This document shows, piece by piece, positions 1-7,637 of a stretch of DNA of 51,771 nt (position 1 is the stretch's first letter; every line of letters begins with the position of its first letter). Below the pieces are notes generated by a model, which saw nothing but the letters and a program-made list of their open reading frames with translations, was not told where the DNA came from and ran no database searches. The DNA comes from Defluviicoccus sp. (lineage in GTDB: Bacteria; Pseudomonadota; Alphaproteobacteria; MPNO01): positions 62,447-114,217 of the forward strand of contig JAPPGP010000003.1 of assembly GCA_028821395.1 (NCBI GenBank), in the 5' to 3' direction. A program made the position numbers and the translations under genes.

Positions 1-143
1 GTGGGGGCAACCCCTTTTGTATCGTCCCCCCCCACGGCGGGTGTGGGGGGGTTGCCCCCCACCCCCCCCACCACCCGCCGCCCCCCCGGGGGGGCGGGGG
101 GGGGGCGGCCCCGCCGGGCGGCTTTTGTTGACGGGAGCGCGGG
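1..143. other. GC-only low-complexity stretch at window edge
   Basis: No gene is credible here. The stretch is almost all G and C, with long C and G runs and several inverted repeats: a perfect 20-base palindrome at 78-97 (CCGCCCCCCC followed by GGGGGGGCGG) and a near-perfect pair 1-14 / 48-62 with one extra C. A GGGAG at 133-137 sits six bases before the first gene and is its likely ribosome binding site. The homopolymer pattern looks more like a poorly resolved contig edge than a regulatory element, but a genuine hairpin or upstream terminator cannot be excluded. Confidence 0.6.
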
Positions 144-1040
144 ATGGAGGACTTCCTCTTCGACCTGATCGACCTGGTTCAGTCGATCGCCGACGGGCTC
201 CTGTTCGGGACCACCTATGCGATGATCGGGATCGGCTTCACGCTGATCTTCGGCGTCATGGACAAGCTCAACATGAGCTACGCCGCCGCCGCCATCGCCG
301 GGGCCTATTCCAGCATCGCGGCGTTCGCGCTGGTCCCCTTGCCGGCGCCGGTGGTGTTTCTCGTAGCGGCATTTTCGGCCGGCATTTTCGGCTACCTGAT
401 CTACCTGCTCTGCTTCCGCTTCATCCCGCTGGCGAGCCCGCTCGCCACGCTGATGGCGACCGTCGGCATGCTGCTGCTGATCGACGAGATCGTGGTCCAC
501 GAGACCGACGGCATGCCGCAGCCCTACCCGGCGCTGTTCGACGACGTGATGATCGAGATCGGGCCGTTCGGGCTGCGCGGCGACCTGATGTTCGTCTTCG
601 CGGTTAGCGTCGTCGCCATGGGGCTGCTGCTCTATTTGATCTACCGCACGCGTCTCGGCATCGCGACCCGCGCGGTCTCGCAGCAGCCGGTGGCGGCGCA
701 GCTCTGCGGCATCGGGCTGGAGCGCACCAATGCGATGACCTTCGTCATCACCGGGGTGCTCGGCGGCGTCGCCGGCGCGATGATCGGGGCCGCGGTCGGC
801 GTCCTGTCGCCGCTGCTCACGCTCCCGTTCACCGTCAAGGGGCTGATCGTCACCGTCATCGGCGGGCTCGGCAGCATCCCCGGCGCGATCGTCGCCGGCC
901 TGCTGGTCGGCGCCTTCGAGAACATGTTCCAGTTCCTGCGCGGCGTCACCGAGCGCGACATGTACGTGATGCTGCTCCTGTTCGTGTTCCTGTTCCTGCG
1001 CCCCGGCGGCATCTTCTCCCGCCCGGCCGGGCGGGACTGA
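144..1040 (+). CDS. livH: ABC importer permease, LivH type
   Basis: Inner-membrane permease of the branched-chain amino acid/amide importer family (LivH), 298 residues, the usual family length. It is hydrophobic throughout. Around residues 22-40 it carries the LivH-type N-terminal signature (GTTYAMIGIGFTLIFGVM), and near residue 240 the cytoplasmic coupling loop GGLGSIPGAIVAGLLVG that contacts the ATPases. GGGAG at 133-137 supports the ATG at 144. It heads an operon with LivM, LivG, LivF and a second LivH. No substrate-binding protein is present in the operon inside the window, so the substrate is unknown; one may lie further left. Family assignment is firm, specificity is not. Confidence 0.93.
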   Translation: MEDFLFDLIDLVQSIADGLLFGTTYAMIGIGFTLIFGVMDKLNMSYAAAAIAGAYSSIAAFALVPLPAPVVFLVAAFSAGIFGYLIYLLCFRFIPLASPLATLMATVGMLLLIDEIVVHETDGMPQPYPALFDDVMIEIGPFGLRGDLMFVFAVSVVAMGLLLYLIYRTRLGIATRAVSQQPVAAQLCGIGLERTNAMTFVITGVLGGVAGAMIGAAVGVLSPLLTLPFTVKGLIVTVIGGLGSIPGAIVAGLLVGAFENMFQFLRGVTERDMYVMLLLFVFLFLRPGGIFSRPAGRD

Positions 1041-1055
1041 GGGACCGCGCGCGGG

Positions 1056-1964
1056 ATGGACTTCTATCTCGGCCTCTTGCAGATCATCGGGGTCCACACG
1101 ATCCTCGGCCTGTCGGCCTATGTGGTGATGCTGACCGGCCAGCTCAGCCTGGCGCAGGCCGGGTTCTTCGCGATCGGCGCCTATGTCTCGGGCATGCTCA
1201 CCGTGCTCGCCGGCTTTCACATCCTGCCGGCGATGCTGGTCGGCGGCCTGCTGGCCGGCGTGATGGCGTGCATCGTCGGGTTTCCGGCGCTCAGGGTTAA
1301 GGGGTTGATGCTGGTCATCGCGACGCTCGCCTTCGGCGAGTTCGTGCGGCTGTTCTTCTTCAACTTCGACTACCAGATCTCCAAGGGCGGGATCGCGGTC
1401 GGGCCGCTCGGCGGGGAGGGGTTCCGCCAGATCCGCTTCTTCCCCGAGAACGGCTGGACCTCGCTCGACGTGATGCTGTTCGTCTGGGGGGTGGTGATCG
1501 CCGTCATGGCGGCGCTCTGGTGGATGGACCGCTCGCGCGCCGGCGCGGTGCTGCGCGCGGTCGGCGAGGACGAGCTCGCCGCCCAGAGCGCGGGCATCAA
1601 CCTCACCGTGGTCAAGGTCGCGGCGATGACCGCCGGCGGCTTCATCGCCGGGCTCGGCGGCGCCCTCTACGCCCATTACACGACGCATATCGAGCACCTG
1701 AATTTCGGCGTGATCCTCGCCACCTTCGCCATCGCCTACCCGATCCTGGGCGGGCTCTCCAACGTCTTCGGCACGCTGATCGCGGTGATCTTCATCCAGG
1801 GCGTGCTGGTCGAGGGGCTGCGGTTCCTCGGCGACTGGCGCAACCTGCTGTTCGGCGCGCTGATCGTGCTGGCGATGAACGTGCGCCCGCGCGGGCTGCT
1901 CGACGAGCGGTCGATGGCGCTGCTCAAGGGCCTGTTCACCGGCCGGGACCATGCTCGTACTTAA
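1056..1964 (+). CDS. livM: ABC importer permease, LivM type
   Basis: Second membrane subunit of the Liv-type importer, 302 residues. LivM hallmarks are visible: LSLAQAGFFAIGAYVSGM near residues 30-47, a loop with KGLMLVIATLAFGEFVRL near 84-101, and the conserved cytoplasmic segment GEDELAAQSAGINLTVVK near 169-186. It starts 15 bases after LivH and its 3' end overlaps the LivG start by 14 bases, so the operon is translated as a coupled unit. It should pair with the LivH at 144 to form the channel. Substrate cannot be read from the sequence. Confidence 0.93.
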   Translation: MDFYLGLLQIIGVHTILGLSAYVVMLTGQLSLAQAGFFAIGAYVSGMLTVLAGFHILPAMLVGGLLAGVMACIVGFPALRVKGLMLVIATLAFGEFVRLFFFNFDYQISKGGIAVGPLGGEGFRQIRFFPENGWTSLDVMLFVWGVVIAVMAALWWMDRSRAGAVLRAVGEDELAAQSAGINLTVVKVAAMTAGGFIAGLGGALYAHYTTHIEHLNFGVILATFAIAYPILGGLSNVFGTLIAVIFIQGVLVEGLRFLGDWRNLLFGALIVLAMNVRPRGLLDERSMALLKGLFTGRDHART

Positions 1965-2718
1965 GTCGCTGTCCAAGCATTTCGGCGGCGTGCGCGCGGT
2001 CGACGGGCTCGATCTCGAGGTCGAGGAGGGCGAGATCTTCGGCCTCATCGGCCCCAACGGCTCGGGCAAGAGCACCACCGTCAACCTGATCTGCGGCGTG
2101 TTCCCGGTGACCGCGGGCGAGGTGCTGTTCAAGGATCGCGACATCACGCACGCCCAGCCGCATGTCTGCCTCGCCGCCGGCATCGCGCGGACCTTCCAGA
2201 ACATCCGCTTGTTCGGCCACCTCAGCGTCTGGCAGAATCTGTGGGTGGCGCAGAACGCGCTGGCGGACCGCAAGTCGACAGGCTTCGTGAACCGCTGGTT
2301 CTCCGGCTCCCGGCAGGCGCGCGCGGACACCGAGGCGCTGCTGGACTTCGCCGGGCTCGGCGCCAAGGCGGACGATCTCGCCGGCAACCTCTCCTTCGGC
2401 GAGCAGCGCCGGCTGGAGTTGGCGCGCGCGCTGGCGGCCAAGCCGACGATGCTGCTGCTCGACGAGCCGGCGGCCGGGATGAACGTGGAGGAGGTGGGCG
2501 CGCTCCGCGAACGCCTGCACGCGCTGCGCGACGACGGCAAGACGATCCTGCTGGTCGAGCACGTGATGGAGCTGGTCATGGGGGTGACCGACCGCATCGC
2601 GGTGCTCAATTTCGGCCAGAAGATCGCCGAGGGAACGCCGGACGAGATCCAGAACGACAAGCTGGTGCGCGAGGCCTATCTCGGCACCTCCGGGCAGGCC
2701 GGGCAGGGCGATGCTTGA
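1951..2718 (+). CDS. livG: ABC importer ATPase, LivG type
   Basis: Cytoplasmic ATPase subunit powering the LivH/LivM channel, 255 residues. Walker A is GPNGSGKSTT near residues 34-43, the LivG-typical ARTFQNIRLF follows near 80, the ABC signature LSFGEQRRLELARAL is near 148, Walker B with LLLDEPAAGM near 168 and the switch histidine in LLVEHVM near 203. The ATG at 1951 lies inside the last codons of LivM, and the gene overlaps the next ATPase by 8 bases. The C-terminal extension ending in EAYLG is usual for the family. All catalytic residues are present, so it should be active. Confidence 0.94.
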   Translation: MLVLKSLSKHFGGVRAVDGLDLEVEEGEIFGLIGPNGSGKSTTVNLICGVFPVTAGEVLFKDRDITHAQPHVCLAAGIARTFQNIRLFGHLSVWQNLWVAQNALADRKSTGFVNRWFSGSRQARADTEALLDFAGLGAKADDLAGNLSFGEQRRLELARALAAKPTMLLLDEPAAGMNVEEVGALRERLHALRDDGKTILLVEHVMELVMGVTDRIAVLNFGQKIAEGTPDEIQNDKLVREAYLGTSGQAGQGDA

Positions 2719-3433
2719 GGTGCGCGACATCGCCACCTCCTATGGCAAGATCGAGGCCTTGCGCGGCGTCGACCTCGAGGTGGCGGACGGCCGGATCACC
2801 TGCCTGCTGGGTCCCAACGGCGCCGGCAAGACGACGCTGATGATGACCATCGCGGGCATCCTCAACCCGACGCGGGGCTCGATCGTCTTCGACGGCGCCG
2901 AGCTGGTCGGCCGGACGCCGAGCCGCATCGTCGAGCACGGCATCGCGCTGGTGCCCGAGAACCGCCTCGTGTTCCCCGACATGGACGTGCGCGAGAACCT
3001 GATCGCCGGCGCCTATCGCAGGCTCGCGAGGGAGCGCACCGAGGTGGACCGGGACCTGGAGCGGATGTTCGACCGCTTTCCGAGACTGCGCGAGCGCGCC
3101 GAGCAAAACGCGGGCACGCTCTCCGGCGGCGAGCAGCAGATGCTGGCCGTCGCCCGCGCGCTGATGGCGCGCCCCCGGCTGCTGCTGATGGACGAGCCCT
3201 CGCTCGGCCTCGCGCCGCTGATGGTGGAGGAGATCTTCCGCATCATCCGCGACCTGCACAGCGACGGCACGTCGATCTTCCTGGTCGAGCAGAACGCCCA
3301 CATGGCGTTGCAGGTGGCGCATCACTTCTTCCTGCTCGAGCAGGGGCGGGTGACCTTCTCCGGCACGCCGGGCGAGCTCGCCGAGGACGAGGTGATCCAG
3401 AGGGCCTATCTGGGGTCGCGGCCGGACGGCTGA
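2711..3433 (+). CDS. livF: ABC importer ATPase, LivF type
   Basis: Second ATPase of the importer, forming a heterodimer with LivG; 240 residues. Walker A GPNGAGKTT lies near residues 34-42, the LivF-type VPENRLVFPDMDVRENL near 80-96, the signature LSGGEQQMLAVARAL near 137, Walker B LLLMDEPSLGLAP near 157, and the switch segment LVEQNAHMAL near 192. The start codon overlaps the LivG stop by 8 bases, and a second LivH follows after only 6 bases. No defect is seen. Confidence 0.94.
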   Translation: MLEVRDIATSYGKIEALRGVDLEVADGRITCLLGPNGAGKTTLMMTIAGILNPTRGSIVFDGAELVGRTPSRIVEHGIALVPENRLVFPDMDVRENLIAGAYRRLARERTEVDRDLERMFDRFPRLRERAEQNAGTLSGGEQQMLAVARALMARPRLLLMDEPSLGLAPLMVEEIFRIIRDLHSDGTSIFLVEQNAHMALQVAHHFFLLEQGRVTFSGTPGELAEDEVIQRAYLGSRPDG

Positions 3434-3439
3434 CGGCCG

Positions 3440-4339
3440 ATGGTCGATTTCATCCAGAACTGCTTCGACGGGGTGATGCTGGGCTCCTCCTACGCCCTGC
3501 TCGCCATCGGCTTCACCCTGATCTTCGGGGTGATGCGGCGTCTCAACCTCTCCTACGGGCCGTCGATCATGCTGGGCGCGTTCGTCGGGACGCTGATCTT
3601 CCTCGAATTCCGCGCCGGCAGCCTGGTCATCGCCGCGGCCACGGTGCTGGGCGCGGTGCTGGTCGGCATCTATGTCGAACGGCTCTGCTTCTGGGCGATC
3701 CGCCGGGGCGCCGCGGTGGCGTCGATGGTCTCCAGCTTCGCCATCTGGATGCAGCTCGAGGAGCTGGTCACCGTGGTCTTCCCCGACCGCACCTATCCCT
3801 TCCCGCCGCTCATCGAGGCGGAGCCGATCGATTTCGGGCCGTTCTTCTTCAAGGTCGAGAACCTGGTGATGTTCGCCTCGGCCGCGGCGCTCACAGTAGC
3901 GCTTCACCTCGCTCTCTACCGCACGCGCTTCGGGCTCAGCCTGCGCGCGGTCTCGGAGAACCCGGACGCGGCGCGCTATATGGGGATCAACATCGCTGCG
4001 GTGACCTTCTTCGCCTTCGCCCTGGCATCGGCGATCGGCGGCGTCGCCGGCTATCTGATCGTCTCGGCCGATGCCCAGATCACCCCGCTGTTCGGGCTGT
4101 GGGCGACCTTCAAGGGGCTGATCGCCATGATGCTGGGCGGCATGGGGTCGATCCCAGGCGCCATTCTGGGGGGGCTGCTGCTCGGCGTCGTCGAGGCGCA
4201 GAGCATCTGGTATCTCGGCACCGAGTACCGCGACCTGTGTGCCTATGCGCTGCTGTTCCTGTTTCTGGTGTTCCGGCCCGGCGGGCTGTTCGGACACGCC
4301 CTCGCCGAACGGGAGCGGCTGGCGCTGAGGCGGGTTTGA
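3440..4339 (+). CDS. livH: second LivH-type permease in the same operon
   Basis: A second LivH permease, 299 residues, 6 bases downstream of LivF. Hallmarks: GSSYALLAIGFTLIFGVM near residues 14-31 and the coupling loop GGMGSIPGAILGGLLLG near 235. It is clearly a divergent paralogue of the LivH at 144 rather than a recent copy: the middle third (residues 100-150) differs strongly. Two LivH and one LivM in one operon is odd. It may give an alternative channel, or be the missing LivH of the LivMGF set at 15811-18185, which has none. That pairing is inference. Confidence 0.9.
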   Translation: MVDFIQNCFDGVMLGSSYALLAIGFTLIFGVMRRLNLSYGPSIMLGAFVGTLIFLEFRAGSLVIAAATVLGAVLVGIYVERLCFWAIRRGAAVASMVSSFAIWMQLEELVTVVFPDRTYPFPPLIEAEPIDFGPFFFKVENLVMFASAAALTVALHLALYRTRFGLSLRAVSENPDAARYMGINIAAVTFFAFALASAIGGVAGYLIVSADAQITPLFGLWATFKGLIAMMLGGMGSIPGAILGGLLLGVVEAQSIWYLGTEYRDLCAYALLFLFLVFRPGGLFGHALAERERLALRRV

Positions 4340-4400
4340 GCGCACCGCTCGCGGCACGTGGGCGCGACGTTTACTCCCCGAATGGCCGTTGCTAAGATTT

Positions 4401-4435
4401 TTGGCCAATTCGATAACGCGTTGCGAGAACAACGC
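4401..4435 (+). promoter_or_regulatory. inverted repeats upstream of the TRAP operon
   Basis: The 116 bases between the Liv operon and dctP contain an 8-base palindrome TTGGCCAA (4401-4408) and a perfect 6-base inverted repeat GCGTTG-N6-CAACGC (4418-4435), just before the ribosome binding site AGGGAGG of dctP. The position fits an operator, or a hairpin in the dctP leader. No regulator gene is next to it. Confidence 0.3.
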
Positions 4436-4455
4436 CTCATCAGGGAGGATTTAAG

Positions 4456-5508
4456 ATGTCGATCAGACTGCCGGCGCGGGGGCTTTCGGTCCTGGCCGTC
4501 ACGTTCCTGCTCGCCGCGGGCGCGCCGCAATCCGCGCAGGCGCAGGACTTCGTCCTCAAGTTCGGGACCCTCGATTCGCCCCAGTCGATCATCGGCAAGG
4601 GCCAGAAATGGTACCTCGATCGCGTCGAGGAGCTCAGCAAGGGCAAGGTGAAGTTCGAGCCCTACTGGTCGAGCTCGCTGGTTCCCTCGCGCCAGCTTCT
4701 GGACGCGCTCAAGTCCGGCATCTCGGATGTGAGCTTCCTTATCCCCGGCTACTACCCCGGTAAGCTCCCGCTGCTGACCGTGGCCACCCTGCCGACCACC
4801 TATTCCGACGCCTACACCTTCGGCAAGGCGATGAGCGACCTGGTCGCGGCGACCCCGGAGATCCGCGAGCAACTCGCCAAATGGGGCGCCCGCTATCTGG
4901 TCAGCCAGCCCTTCCCGCCCTACAACCTGCTGTCGCGCGCGCCGGTGAAATCCGTCGCCGACATGAAGGGGCTCAAGGTCCGCGCCTTCGGGGCGCAGGC
5001 CAAGCTGATGAAGCGGCTCGGCGCGGTGCCGGTCGGCATCCCGACGCCCGAGGTCTACACCTCGCTGCAGCGCGGCACCATCGACGCCGCATCCTACCCG
5101 CCGCTCCTGATCGTCGACTTCAAGCTGCACGAAGTCGCCAAGCATTTCTGGGCCCAGCCGCTGGCCAGCAACACGTCCCTGCTCGCCATCCGCCTGAAGA
5201 CCTGGGACAAGCTGCCGCCGGAGGTCCAGCAAGCTTTCGACCAGGCGGCCGCGGAGAACCACGCGGCCTATCACCGGATCGTCCAGGTCGAGGGCAACGA
5301 AGGCTCCGCGCGGGAGGCGTTCAAGAAGGCAGGCGTCGCCATCAGCCCGGGCAGCCAGGCCGCGACCGACACCATCGACAAGCACACCGCGCCGATCTGG
5401 GAGGAGTGGATCCAGGACATGGAGAAGAAGGGCCTCCCCGGGCGCAGGGTGGCCGAGACCTTCGCCGCGGCGCTCGCCAAGGCGTCCAAGGAGGTGCCGG
5501 GCAGGTAG
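4456..5508 (+). CDS. dctP: TRAP transporter substrate-binding protein, DctP family
   Basis: Periplasmic solute receptor of a TRAP importer, 350 residues. Residues 1-29 are a Sec signal peptide with probable cleavage AQA/QDF. The mature part has the DctP pattern: LKFGTLDSP start, the helix-strand MKGLKVRAFG near 169-178 that carries the conserved arginine binding a substrate carboxylate, and TPEVYTSLQRGTIDA near 196-210. AGGGAGG lies just upstream of the ATG. It is followed by a strong hairpin and then by both membrane subunits. The conserved arginine suggests an organic-acid ligand, but the ligand itself cannot be named. Confidence 0.93.
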   Translation: MSIRLPARGLSVLAVTFLLAAGAPQSAQAQDFVLKFGTLDSPQSIIGKGQKWYLDRVEELSKGKVKFEPYWSSSLVPSRQLLDALKSGISDVSFLIPGYYPGKLPLLTVATLPTTYSDAYTFGKAMSDLVAATPEIREQLAKWGARYLVSQPFPPYNLLSRAPVKSVADMKGLKVRAFGAQAKLMKRLGAVPVGIPTPEVYTSLQRGTIDAASYPPLLIVDFKLHEVAKHFWAQPLASNTSLLAIRLKTWDKLPPEVQQAFDQAAAENHAAYHRIVQVEGNEGSAREAFKKAGVAISPGSQAATDTIDKHTAPIWEEWIQDMEKKGLPGRRVAETFAAALAKASKEVPGR

Positions 5509-5536
5509 GGATCGCCACGGCGTCACCCATCTGAGC

Positions 5537-5559
5537 GGGGGTCCCGGCGCGGGACCCCC
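5537..5559 (+). terminator. 10-bp hairpin between dctP and dctQ
   Basis: Perfect stem GGGGGTCCCG / CGGGACCCCC with a three-base loop GCG, 28 bases after the dctP stop and with no T-run behind it. Such hairpins after a binding-protein gene usually act as partial terminators or 3' mRNA stabilisers, letting the receptor be made in excess over the membrane subunits. That function is inferred from position. Confidence 0.6.
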
Positions 5560-5635
5560 CGGGGAAACGACTATCTCAAGCGGCCTCGGCAGGACCATCG
5601 TCGCCTGGCAGGCGCATGTCGAGAAGGCGAGCACG

Positions 5636-6106
5636 GTGGTCGCCGCCGGCGTCATCTTCTCCCTGATGCTGCTCGTCGTGGCGGACGTGCTGGGGCGCAA
5701 GCTGTTCAACGCGCCGATCCAGGGCGCCATCGAGGTCACCGAGCTGACGCTCGTGGTGATGGTCTATCTGAGCGTCGCCTACGTCCAGGGGCGCCGCGAG
5801 CATATCCGGCTGGAGCTGTTCTCGTCGCGCCTGTCGGAGCGCGGGCTGAGACGGCTGAACCTGTTCAGCCTGGTCGTCGCCCTGGTGATCTGCCTGATCA
5901 TCACCTGGCGGATCGGGCTGTTCGCCTGGGAGTCCTGGGTGACCGGCGACCACACCATGGGCCTGGTCGAGATCCCCATATGGCCGAGCAAGGTCGCGGT
6001 GTTCTTCGGCTTCGTCGTGCTGTCCCTTCGGCTGGTCATCGACCTCGCCGGCGCGCTGCTCGGCGCCGAGACCGGGCACGGGGGGCAGGACGCCGCTTCG
6101 GGCTAG
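5636..6106 (+). CDS. dctQ: TRAP transporter small membrane subunit, DctQ family
   Basis: Small four-helix membrane subunit of the TRAP importer. The DctQ core is clear: LMLLVVADVLGRKLFN (family pattern R-x-x-F/L-N) and ITELTLV-like EVTELTLVVMVYLSVAY. The first GTG in frame at 5636 gives 156 residues beginning inside helix 1. Reading the frame further upstream to about 5570 gives a plausible amphipathic N-terminus (TIVAWQAHVEKAS), but no ATG, GTG or TTG is available there before the hairpin. The true start is therefore uncertain; it may be a rare codon, or the protein may be shortened. DctM follows after 15 bases. Confidence 0.85.
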   Translation: MVAAGVIFSLMLLVVADVLGRKLFNAPIQGAIEVTELTLVVMVYLSVAYVQGRREHIRLELFSSRLSERGLRRLNLFSLVVALVICLIITWRIGLFAWESWVTGDHTMGLVEIPIWPSKVAVFFGFVVLSLRLVIDLAGALLGAETGHGGQDAASG

Positions 6107-6121
6107 GGTTCGGATATCGTC

Positions 6122-7423
6122 ATGCAGCCGACCGACATAGGCTGGCTCGCGATCGGCGCCCTCGCGGCGCTCCTCCTGCTGCGGGTCCCGGTCGCCTTCG
6201 CCATGCTGACGGTGGGGTTCTTCGGCTATATCGGCATCGGCGGGGTCGAGGCGGCGCTGGGCGTGGTCGGGCTGATGGTGCATGCCTCGCTGGTCAAGTA
6301 CGCGCTGACCGTCGTGCCCCTGTTCATCCTGATGGGGCATCTCGCCCACCACGCGGGCTTCGCCGCGGACATCTTCACGACGGGGCAGCGCTGGCTCGGA
6401 CACTGGCCCGGCGGCGTGGTCCACGCCACCATCGCCGGCGCGGCCTCGTTCGGCGCCGCGTCGGGCTCGGGCATCGCCGCCTGCGCCACGGTGAGCAAGG
6501 TGACGATACCCGAGATGCTGGCGCTCGGCGTCGACCGGCGCCTCGCCTTCGGCAGCGTCGCCGCCGCGGGGACGCTCGCCACCATGATCCCGCCCAGCAT
6601 CCTGATGATCATCTACGGGATCGTCACCGAACAGTCGATCGCCCATCTGCTGATCGCCGGCATCCTTCCGGGCTGCGTCATCGCGCTGATCTACATGGCG
6701 ACGGTCTACCTCAAGGTGCGGCTCGACCCCACGCTCTGTCCCCGGCAGGAGAGGGCGAGCTGGCGGGAGCGACTGGTCGCGGTCAAGGGCGTGGCCGGCA
6801 TCGGCGCGCTCGCTTTCGTGGTCATCGGCGGGATCTACACCGGCTGGTTCACGCCGACCGAGGCGGGTGCTTTCGGCGCCTTTGCCGCCTTCCTGCTCGC
6901 CCTCGCCACGCGGCGGCTTAGCTGGGACCAGTTGCGCGACAGCCTGCTCGAGACCGCCAGGACCACCGGCATGGTCTATTTCATCGTCGCGGCCGCCTTC
7001 GTCTTCGGCACGTTTCTCGCCACCACGCGGCTGCCGACCAACATCTCCGAGCTGATCGTCAACGCGGACGTCAACCGCTACGCGATCCTGATCGCAATCG
7101 TCGCCTTCTATATCGCGCTGGGTTGCTTCATCGACCCGCTGCCGGGCATGATCCTCACCCTCCCGATCATCTTCCCCGCCATCGTGAGCCTCGGCTTCGA
7201 TCCCATCTGGTTCGGCATTCTGCTAATCTATCTCTCGGAGCTCGCGATGATCACGCCGCCCTTCGGGCTCCATCTGTTCGTGCTCAAGGGGATATTCCAG
7301 GATGCGGAGATAAACGAGGTCATCTTCGGTGCCGTGCCGTTCATCATGGCCGCCGTCGTCATCCTGTTCATCCTCATCGCCTTCCCCGAGGTCGCGCTGT
7401 GGCTGCCCTCGCAAATGCTGTGA
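6122..7423 (+). CDS. dctM: TRAP transporter large permease, DctM family
   Basis: Large membrane subunit that carries the transport path and the sodium sites, 433 residues, normal length, with about twelve hydrophobic segments. Typical DctM features: VPVAFAMLTVGFFGYIGIG near the start, PLFILMGHLAHHAGFA near 64-79, GAASFGAASGSGIAACATVSKVTIPEM split over the family's conserved first half-loop, AAGTLATMIPPSILMIIYG in the second, and a matching repeat in the C-terminal half ending with ITPPFGLHLFVLKG. With DctP and DctQ it forms a complete secondary importer. Confidence 0.94.
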   Translation: MQPTDIGWLAIGALAALLLLRVPVAFAMLTVGFFGYIGIGGVEAALGVVGLMVHASLVKYALTVVPLFILMGHLAHHAGFAADIFTTGQRWLGHWPGGVVHATIAGAASFGAASGSGIAACATVSKVTIPEMLALGVDRRLAFGSVAAAGTLATMIPPSILMIIYGIVTEQSIAHLLIAGILPGCVIALIYMATVYLKVRLDPTLCPRQERASWRERLVAVKGVAGIGALAFVVIGGIYTGWFTPTEAGAFGAFAAFLLALATRRLSWDQLRDSLLETARTTGMVYFIVAAAFVFGTFLATTRLPTNISELIVNADVNRYAILIAIVAFYIALGCFIDPLPGMILTLPIIFPAIVSLGFDPIWFGILLIYLSELAMITPPFGLHLFVLKGIFQDAEINEVIFGAVPFIMAAVVILFILIAFPEVALWLPSQML

Positions 7424-7469
7424 GGCGGCGGCAACCGGATTTCTGAGCGCAAGGAGGACGCCGGACCCC

Positions 7470-7637
7470 ATGCAAGACAACACCCACAGGCTGGTTATCC
7501 GGGTCAACCAGCAGCAACGCGAGCTGCTGGAGAGACTCAGGGACGAGGGCGAGTTCGGCGATACCCTCGCCGAGGTGGTGAGTGGCGTGTTTCGCCGCTT
7601 TGCCGACGATGTCGCGAGCCGGGAGGGCAAGCGATGA
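7470..7637 (+). CDS. 55-residue ribbon-helix-helix-like protein
   Basis: Short charged protein starting at the ATG at 7470, preceded by AAGGAGG at 7451-7457. It begins with a strand-like HRLVIRVN, then a helix QQRELLERLRDEG and a second helix in GDTLAEVVSGVFRRFADD; this strand-helix-helix order fits a ribbon-helix-helix dimer. Its stop overlaps the ATG of the next gene (ATGA), so the two are co-translated. The helices resemble the C-terminal tail of that next protein (R-E-x-L-E-x-L-R, then G and E-V-V). It could be a local regulator or a partner of the DUF1989 protein; neither can be shown here. Confidence 0.7.
   Translation: MQDNTHRLVIRVNQQQRELLERLRDEGEFGDTLAEVVSGVFRRFADDVASREGKR

Noticed and set aside
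2606..4432. Long minus-strand open frame over LivF and LivH
   Set aside because: Product is Arg/Asp/His-rich with no domain pattern, typical of antisense frames in GC-rich coding DNA; the plus strand has clear ABC motifs.
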